From: Streptosporangiaceae bacterium
Lineage (GTDB): Bacteria; Actinomycetota; Actinomycetes; Streptosporangiales; Streptosporangiaceae
Direction: 5' to 3'
Length of the DNA stretch: 5,037 bases
Assembly (NCBI GenBank): GCA_030040475.1
Contig: JASHTQ010000643.1
Span: 1 to 5,037 of the forward strand
Shown here: in pieces, positions 1 to 5,037 of the stretch
How the letters are laid out: each line of letters starts with the position of its first letter
Numbering within the stretch: position 1 is the first letter of the stretch
The notes under the pieces: model-generated
Databases searched by the model: none
Seen by the model: the letters and a program-made list of their open reading frames with translations, nothing else
Told to the model about the DNA's origin: nothing
Made by a program: the position numbers and the translations under genes

Positions 1-1077
1 GCGTTTATCGACCAGATCTTCGACTCGACCGCGGACTGGATCGCCTCCCCCACGGCCGTGCAGAAGATGGGCGAGAAGGCGTTCGCGGTCAAGCCGGTAG
101 GGGCGGGCCCGTTCGAGGTGGTCAGCGACACGCTCAGCTCCACGCTCGTGCTGAAGAAGAACCCCACCTACTGGCAGAAGGGCCGCCCGTACCTGAACTC
201 CCTCACGTTCAAGTCGGTCAGCGGCGACGAGGCGGCGTACGAGGCCATGCTCGCCGGGGAGGGCCAGGTCTACGAGGGCATGTCCACCCCGTCGCTGATC
301 GCCGAGGCGCGGTCGCACTTCGACGTGCTGAACGAGTCTCCCTCCACGGTGTACGACCTGCAGCTCAACACGCTGATAGCGCCGTTCAACAACCCCAAGG
401 CCCGGCAGGCCATCTACGCGGCGACCAACATCCAGCCGATTCTGTCGCATATCTTCGCCAACGCGTACCCGATCGCCGAGGGGTTCACCGGGCCCGGCGG
501 CATCTGCAACGAGCCGACCGTCCCCGGTTACCAGGGGTACGACCCGACCCTGGCTAAGTCGCTGGTCGCGCAGAGCGGCCTGAACAAGGTCACGATCAAG
601 CTGGGCACGATCCAGAACCCGGTGGCGGATGAAACCACGGAGGCGCTGCAGACCGAGTGGGCCGCCGTCGGGATCAAGGCCACGATCGCGGACTACCCGC
701 TGGCCTCGCTGATCGCGCAGTTCGTCTCCGGCAAGTGGCAGTCGATGGTGCAGACCGCGGGCGCGTGGGATCCGGCGGCCGGGGTCGGCGTCGGGTTCAG
801 GTTCGAGTCGACCTCGCCGTTCAGCGGGGTGAAGGACACCAAGCTGAACAACCTGCTGAACCAGGCCCAGGCGGTCACCAGCCTGAGCCAGCGCTGCGCG
901 CTGTACGACCAGGCCGCCGCGTACATCGCCAAGAATTACTACGGCCCGTTCTACTTCGCGTACGCCCCGGCGAACGTCGCGGTCAAGAACCTGGTCGGCC
1001 CGGGCATCAACACGCCGCTGCCCACCGTCGCCGTCCAGCCGGCAATCCTGTGGGAGGACGTGGCCTATACCAGCTGA
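1..1077 (+). CDS. ABC transporter substrate-binding protein, SBP_bac_5 (DppA/OppA-like) family, 5'-truncated
   Basis: The frame is open from the first base to TGA 1075-1077, giving the C-terminal 358 residues. Family members usually run about 500-600 residues, so the signal/lipobox region and much of lobe I are missing. The GTG at 58 is an internal valine, because coding sequence continues upstream of it (AFIDQIFDSTADW). Family marks, numbered within the fragment: VGAGPFEV at 33-40 (the usual PVGTGPY motif), KNPTYW at 52-57, and NNPKARQAI at 130-138 (the usual N-P-x-V-R-Q-A-I helix). The last 60 residues have the family's closing pattern of YDQAAAYI followed by a PFYFAYAP strand. By family this is an extracytoplasmic receptor that feeds the permeases encoded just downstream. 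The ligand is unknown. The segment GAWDPA at 254-259 looks shortened compared with E. coli DppA and OppA. Two cysteines (169 and 299) could form a disulfide, which is speculation. The family call is secure; the substrate is not. Confidence 0.95.
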   Translation, partial: AFIDQIFDSTADWIASPTAVQKMGEKAFAVKPVGAGPFEVVSDTLSSTLVLKKNPTYWQKGRPYLNSLTFKSVSGDEAAYEAMLAGEGQVYEGMSTPSLIAEARSHFDVLNESPSTVYDLQLNTLIAPFNNPKARQAIYAATNIQPILSHIFANAYPIAEGFTGPGGICNEPTVPGYQGYDPTLAKSLVAQSGLNKVTIKLGTIQNPVADETTEALQTEWAAVGIKATIADYPLASLIAQFVSGKWQSMVQTAGAWDPAAGVGVGFRFESTSPFSGVKDTKLNNLLNQAQAVTSLSQRCALYDQAAAYIAKNYYGPFYFAYAPANVAVKNLVGPGINTPLPTVAVQPAILWEDVAYTS

Positions 1078-1096
1078 GGACGGGAAAAACCACACG

Positions 1097-2140
1097 ATGG
1101 CGGTGGCAGGGCAAACCGTTAGGGAACAGAACGGACCCGGCGCGCGAACCGATCTCGCGCGCCGGGTCCTCGGCTCGCCAAGTCTCCGGCTGGCTGGCCG
1201 GCGCCTGCTCGCGGCGATCCCGGTGGTGTGGGGCGTGACGTTCCTGACCTACGTGGTGATGGACCTGCTGCCCGGCGACACGGCCCAGATCCTGCTGGGG
1301 GTCAACGCCACGCCCGCCGAGATCCACCAGCTGTCGGTCCAGCTGCACCTGAACGAGCCATTCTGGGTCCGCTACGGCATCTGGCTCGGCGGGTTGCTCC
1401 ACGGCAGCCTGGGCCAGTCGCTGACCAACCAGGAGAACGTGACCACGATCCTCGGCGCGCGGCTGCCGATCACCGCGGAGCTCCTGCTGTACGCGTTCGT
1501 CGTCTCGCTGGTGCTCGCCGTCGGCCTCGCGGTGCTCGTGGCCCGCTGGCCGAACGGCGTCATAGACCGGATCAGCCTGGCGATCAGCATGATGGGCCTG
1601 TCCATCGCGCCCTACGTGCTGGCGGTGGTGCTCGTCTACCTGCTCGCGGTCAAGGTCCAGTGGTTCCCGGCCATCGGCTACACGTCGCCGAGCGTCAACC
1701 TGGCCGAGAACATCAAGTCGCTGACCCTGCCGGCCGTCTCCCTCGGCTTCCCGCTGTTCGCCGTCTACACCCGCCTGCTGCGCGCCGACATCGTGGAGCA
1801 GCTGCAGCGCGAGGACTACATCGTCACCGCGCGGGCCAAGGGCGTGCGGCCCTGGCGGATCGTGCTGCGGCACGCGCTGCCGAACTCGATGTTCGGCCTG
1901 ATCACGCTCGTCGGGCTCAATCTCGGCACGCTGATCGGCGCGACGGCGATCATCGAGCCGATCTTCTCGATCCCTGGCGCGGGCGACATCTTGGTCCAGT
2001 CGATCAACGATCACGACGTGCCGGTGGTCGAGGGCATCGTCGTCGTCTTCGCCGTGGTGGTCGTGGTGGCCAACCTGCTCGCCGACATCCTGTACGCCGC
2101 CCTAGACCCGAGGATCCGCTATGGCCGCGTCGCTTCCTGA
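1097..2140 (+). CDS. Peptide/nickel-type ABC transporter permease, DppB/OppB family
   Basis: Encodes a 347-residue inner-membrane permease. A transmembrane helix lies at about 34-56 and is followed by the family hallmark LLPGD (57-61). Next comes an extracytoplasmic stretch (about 62-120), then helices near 124-150, 160-186, 208-226, 265-292 and 310-335. The EAA loop that docks the ATPase is at 239-263 (EDYIVTARAKGV, then ...LRHALPN), with the conserved glycine and LPN. EPIFSIPGAGDIL (287-299) is typical of DppB. It pairs with the permease encoded next to form the translocation channel. ATG 1097 lies 19 bases after the binding-protein stop and has only a weak upstream site (GGGAA 1082-1086, or GAGGA 1076-1080 at long spacing). 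No in-frame ATG, GTG or TTG occurs between codon 3 and helix 1, so a start near 1097 (or GTG 1103) is forced. The first 30 residues are an unconserved arginine/glycine-rich extension, part of which is encoded by a strong inverted repeat (1133-1169). Confidence 0.95.
   Translation: MAVAGQTVREQNGPGARTDLARRVLGSPSLRLAGRRLLAAIPVVWGVTFLTYVVMDLLPGDTAQILLGVNATPAEIHQLSVQLHLNEPFWVRYGIWLGGLLHGSLGQSLTNQENVTTILGARLPITAELLLYAFVVSLVLAVGLAVLVARWPNGVIDRISLAISMMGLSIAPYVLAVVLVYLLAVKVQWFPAIGYTSPSVNLAENIKSLTLPAVSLGFPLFAVYTRLLRADIVEQLQREDYIVTARAKGVRPWRIVLRHALPNSMFGLITLVGLNLGTLIGATAIIEPIFSIPGAGDILVQSINDHDVPVVEGIVVVFAVVVVVANLLADILYAALDPRIRYGRVAS
1133..1169 (+). repeat. Perfect 15-bp inverted repeat (hairpin) after the binding-protein gene
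   Basis: The left arm at 1133-1147 (GGACCCGGCGCGCGA) is the exact reverse complement of the right arm at 1155-1169. The loop is seven bases (1148-1154). Of the 15 pairs, 13 are G:C, so the RNA stem should be very stable. It starts 56 bases after the binding-protein stop and falls in codons 13-25 of the DppB-like permease. No T-run follows, so it is not a classic intrinsic terminator. Stable stems downstream of binding-protein genes commonly protect the upstream message or reduce permease expression. That role here is inference. Confidence 0.85.
2110..2114 (+). promoter_or_regulatory. Ribosome binding site of the DppC-like permease
   Basis: GAGGA sits six bases before ATG 2121 and inside the last codons of the upstream permease gene. 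It decides in favour of ATG 2121 over the later in-frame GTG 2190, and so supports the 20-base gene overlap. Confidence 0.75.
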
Positions 2141-3005
2141 CCTGCTGGTCACGGCCGACACGGGCCGGACCAGGCCGCCGCAGGCCCGCGTGCGGGCCGG
2201 CTGGGTCCGCGCGCTGCGGCTGTGGGTGCCCGCCGGGTTCCTCATCGTGCTCGCCTTCGCGTGCTTCGTCTGGCCGAACATCTACCCGGTGCCCAACCCG
2301 GTGCGCGGCAGCGTGCTTGACGCCGGCCTGCCGCCGCTGTCGCCCGGGCACATCTTCGGCACCGACCCGGTCGGCAACGACGTCTTCTCTCGCATCCTGT
2401 ACGGCGGCCAGGTCTCATTCGAGGTCGGGTTCGCCGTCACCGCCGTCGGGCTGGCGGTCGGCGGCCTGCTCGGGATCACCGCCGGGTACTTCGGCGGCGC
2501 CGTCGACGCGATCATCTCGCGCGTGCTCGACGTGCTGATCGCCTTCCCCGCGCTGGTGCTTGCGCTGGCCATCGCCGAGGGCCTCGGCCCGAGCGAGGTG
2601 CACGTCATCTGGGCGCTGTCGGTCTTCAGCATCCCCGCCACCGGCCGGATCGCCCGCAGCGCCACGCTGGAACTGCGCGAGCAGACGTTCATGCTGGCGG
2701 CCAGGCTCTCCGGCGCCAGGCGCTGGCGCGTGCTGCTGCGTCACGTCATCCCGAACATCATGCCCCAGCTGATGACGTTCAGCCTGCTCGGCTTCGGCGT
2801 GGTCATCATCCTCGAGGGCGCGCTCAGCTACCTCGGCCTGGGCATCCCGCTGCCCGAGGCGAGCTGGGGCAGCATGATCGCGCAGGGGTATCAGTCCCTG
2901 ACCGCGACCCCGGACCTGGTGCTGATCCCGAGCGCGTTCCTGTTCGCCACGGTGGTCTCGCTCAACCTCGTCAGCGACGCGCTGCGGGAACGCTGGGCCG
3001 TATGA
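2121..3005 (+). CDS. Peptide/nickel-type ABC transporter permease, DppC/OppC family
   Basis: Encodes 294 residues, a normal length for the family. An N-terminal cytoplasmic tail precedes helix 1 (about 36-54). The OppC/DppC signature HIFGTDPVGNDVFSRILYGG follows at 77-96. Further helices lie near 103-123, 131-152, 159-178, 217-237 and 267-286. The EAA loop spans 187-212 (EQTFMLAARLSGARRW, then LLRHVIPN). The segment LEGALSYLGLG (231-241) with ASWGSMI (247-253) is highly conserved in this family. It forms the membrane channel with the upstream permease. The gene starts with ATG 20 bases inside the end of the upstream gene, with GAGGA at 2110-2114 spaced six bases away, so translation is probably coupled. 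GTG 2190 (codon 24) is a possible alternative start but lacks a comparable ribosome binding site. It ends in ATGA (3002-3005), where a tiny reading frame could begin. Confidence 0.95.
   Translation: MAASLPDLLVTADTGRTRPPQARVRAGWVRALRLWVPAGFLIVLAFACFVWPNIYPVPNPVRGSVLDAGLPPLSPGHIFGTDPVGNDVFSRILYGGQVSFEVGFAVTAVGLAVGGLLGITAGYFGGAVDAIISRVLDVLIAFPALVLALAIAEGLGPSEVHVIWALSVFSIPATGRIARSATLELREQTFMLAARLSGARRWRVLLRHVIPNIMPQLMTFSLLGFGVVIILEGALSYLGLGIPLPEASWGSMIAQGYQSLTATPDLVLIPSAFLFATVVSLNLVSDALRERWAV
2145..2173 (+). repeat. Imperfect 11-bp inverted repeat at the start of the DppC-like gene
   Basis: CTGGTC (2145-2150), a bulged A (2151) and CGGCC (2152-2156) pair with GGCCGGACCAG (2163-2173) around a six-base loop. 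The stem begins five bases after the upstream permease stop, in codons 9-18 of the DppC-like gene, ahead of its first membrane helix. It may modulate translation or message stability. In DNA this GC-rich, a stem of this size could be chance. Confidence 0.45.
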
Positions 3006-3037
3006 AGGCGCGCCGTACGAAGGGGCCGGGCCGGTGA
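3002..3037 (+). other. 11-codon reading frame bridging the DppC-like stop and the DppD-like start
   Basis: ATG 3002 overlaps the permease stop as ATGA. The frame reads MKARRTKGPGR and closes with TGA 3035-3037, which overlaps the ATPase start as GTGA. It could let terminating ribosomes carry over to the ATPase gene, or it may be coincidence. No good ribosome binding site of its own is visible, and I do not propose a functional peptide. Confidence 0.25.
3019..3025 (+). promoter_or_regulatory. Ribosome binding site of the DppD-like ATPase
   Basis: GAAGGGG with an eight-base spacer precedes GTG 3034. It supports a GTG start rather than the ATG at 3002, which is in another frame and closes after 11 codons. 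Confidence 0.75.
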
Positions 3038-4043
3038 CCGAGGCGCTGCTCGAGGTTCAGGACCTGAAGGTCACGTTCTCCGGCCACGGCCGGCCGGTGC
3101 GTGCGGTCGACGGGGTCAGCTACAGCGTCTACCCCGGGCAGACGCTGGCCATCGTCGGCGAGTCCGGGTCGGGCAAGACGGTCAGCTGCCGGGCGGTGAT
3201 GGGCCTGCTGCCGCCGAGCGCGGTGATCACCGGCTCGGCCGCCTTCGCCGGGACGCAGCTTGTCGGGCTGAGCGACGACCAGCTGCGCAGGCACCGCGGG
3301 GCCAACGTCGCGATGGTGTTCCAGGACCCGACTCGGTCGTTGAACCCCACGATGCGGGTCGGCGCCCAGATCGCCGAGGCGATCCGGGCGCACCGGCCGG
3401 TGCGCAAGTCGCAGGCCCGGGAGCATGCGGTCGACCTGCTGCGGCTGGTACGCATCCCGCTGCCGGAGCGGCGCTTCGATGAGTACCCGCACGAGCTGTC
3501 CGGCGGAATGCGGCAGCGCGTCATGATCGCCATCGCGCTGGCCTGCCGCCCCAGGCTGCTCATCGCCGACGAGGCGACGACCGCGCTCGACGTCACCACC
3601 CAGGCGCAGATCATGGAGCTGCTGCTCGAGCTCCAGGCCGAGCTTGGCATGGCGCTGATGTTGATCAGCCACGACCTCGGGCTGGCCGCCTCCTACGCCG
3701 ACGAGGTGATCGTGATGTACGCCGGGCGGATCGTGGAACAGGCCTCGGCGACACGGCTGTTCTCGGCGGTCCGGATGCCCTACACCGAGGCCTTGCTTGA
3801 GGCGATCCCGCGGCTGGAGCGCCCCGCGCACGCGCCGCTGCCGGTGATCGGCGGGCGGCCGCCGGACCTGTCCGCGCTGCCTGCCGGATGCTCGTTCGCG
3901 CCGCGCTGCCGCCACGCCGCCGACGACTGCCGGGCGGCCGAGCCGCCGCTGGCCGAGCACGAGCCCGGCCACCGCTGGGCCTGCTGGCATCCCCTAGGGG
4001 GGCCAGGGGGGGTCGCCCCCCCGAGGCAACAGGGAGGTACCGC

Positions 4044-4047
<4 letters not shown>
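3034..4047 (+). CDS. Peptide/nickel-type ABC transporter ATP-binding protein, DppD/OppD family
   Basis: Encodes a 337-residue cytoplasmic ATPase with all nucleotide-binding elements intact. These are Walker A GESGSGKT (42-49), Q-loop glutamine 97 in VFQDP, signature LSGGMRQR (155-162), Walker B LLIADE (175-180) with catalytic glutamate 180, D-loop ALD (184-186) and switch histidine 213. The C-terminal oligopeptide/dipeptide domain carries cysteines 286, 292, 299 and 317, spaced C-x5-C-x6-C-x17-C, in the region that binds an iron-sulfur cluster in characterised OppD-type proteins. By family it dimerises with the next ATPase and powers import through the two permeases. The start is GTG 3034, with GAAGGGG at 3019-3025 eight bases upstream; MTEALLEVQDLKVTF is the expected N-terminus. 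The tail after HP (319-320) is an unusual glycine/proline run encoded by a G7/C7 hairpin. The stop overlaps the next start as GTGA. Confidence 0.96.
3991..4022 (+). repeat. GC palindrome cluster with G7/C7 hairpin at the 3' end of the DppD-like gene
   Basis: CCCCTAGGGG at 3991-4000 is a perfect 10-base palindrome. It is followed by seven G (4006-4012), the loop TCG, and seven C (4016-4022). The element encodes the tail LGGPGGVAPP of the DppD-like ATPase, which lies beyond the last conserved cysteine and the HP, and it ends nine bases before the next gene's ribosome binding site. No T-run follows. It resembles GC-rich interspersed hairpins found at gene ends in some actinobacteria, but its copy number cannot be judged from this window. 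Confidence 0.7.
4031..4037 (+). promoter_or_regulatory. Ribosome binding site of the DppF-like ATPase
   Basis: AGGGAGG lies six bases before GTG 4044, within the final codons of the upstream ATPase gene. It is the strongest Shine-Dalgarno match in the window. It begins nine bases after a G7/C7 hairpin, so folding there could affect ribosome access. Confidence 0.8.

Positions 4048-5037
<990 letters not shown>

Noticed and set aside
58..60. GTG as the start of the binding-protein gene
   Set aside because: The frame is open to the window edge with protein-like sequence upstream. Starting here would drop the signal peptide and most of lobe I.
1133..1169. Intrinsic (rho-independent) terminator
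   Set aside because: The stem is strong but has no T-run after it, and the operon clearly continues. A partial attenuator remains possible and is listed under findings.
1007..2014. Long antisense reading frame (335 codons) opposite the DppB-like permease
   Set aside because: Its translation is arginine/aspartate/glutamine-rich low-complexity sequence with no domain, as expected from the complement of high-GC coding DNA. The + strand gene is unambiguous.
1228..2538. 436-codon + strand frame running across both permease genes
   Set aside because: The product is an Arg/Ala/Gly/Pro-rich shadow with no membrane helices, whereas the overlapping frames encode clear permeases.
3061..3093. Short palindromes near the DppD-like start (GACCT-GA-AGGTC; CCGGCC-AC-GGCCGG)
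   Set aside because: Both have two-base loops or are too short, and both fall within conserved N-terminal codons. They are expected by chance at this GC content.
2971..3990. Long antisense reading frame (339 codons) opposite the DppD-like ATPase
   Set aside because: Same composition artefact. The + strand carries complete ABC ATPase motifs through the whole interval.
3997..4012. G-quadruplex from two long G runs
   Set aside because: Only two tracts of six and seven G are present, and the adjacent C7 would compete by forming a simple hairpin.

Overview
The window is one tightly packed, single-direction (+ strand) operon fragment for a peptide/nickel-type ABC importer (Dpp/Opp family). In order it holds a substrate-binding protein (5' end outside the window), two inner-membrane permeases (DppB/OppB-like, then DppC/OppC-like), and two ATPases (DppD/OppD-like, then DppF/OppF-like). 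The last ATPase runs off the 3' edge. Base composition is very GC-rich (not computed). G/C-heavy third codon positions, GTG starts on both ATPase genes and strong AGGGAGG/GAAGGGG/GAGGA ribosome binding sites suggest a high-GC actinobacterium, possibly of the Streptosporangiales/Streptomyces kind. The genus cannot be fixed from this sequence.

Layout: binding-protein fragment 1-1077; 19-base gap; permease B 1097-2140; permease C 2121-3005 (20-base overlap); 28-base gap; ATPase D 3034-4047; ATPase F 4044 to the window end (4-base GTGA overlap). There is no gene-free stretch longer than 28 bases, and no promoter, tRNA, CRISPR or mobile element is visible. The promoter presumably lies upstream of the binding-protein gene, outside the window.

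How the genes work together: by family knowledge, the binding protein (normally a lipoprotein on the outer face of the membrane in Gram-positives) captures a ligand and delivers it to the B/C permease pair. The D/F ATPase heterodimer binds the EAA loops of the permeases and drives import. The ligand is unknown. The binding protein departs from the DppA/OppA pattern at the segment that usually holds the aspartate for a peptide's alpha-amino group.

This is a conventional transporter operon and I see no undescribed system in it. The parts worth a second look lie between and at the ends of genes: a perfect 15-bp GC hairpin just after the binding-protein stop but inside permease B; a G7/C7 hairpin forming the odd C-terminal tail of ATPase D directly before the ATPase F ribosome binding site; matching four-cysteine motifs in both ATPases; and a three-copy 9-bp repeat encoding an acidic tail on ATPase F.
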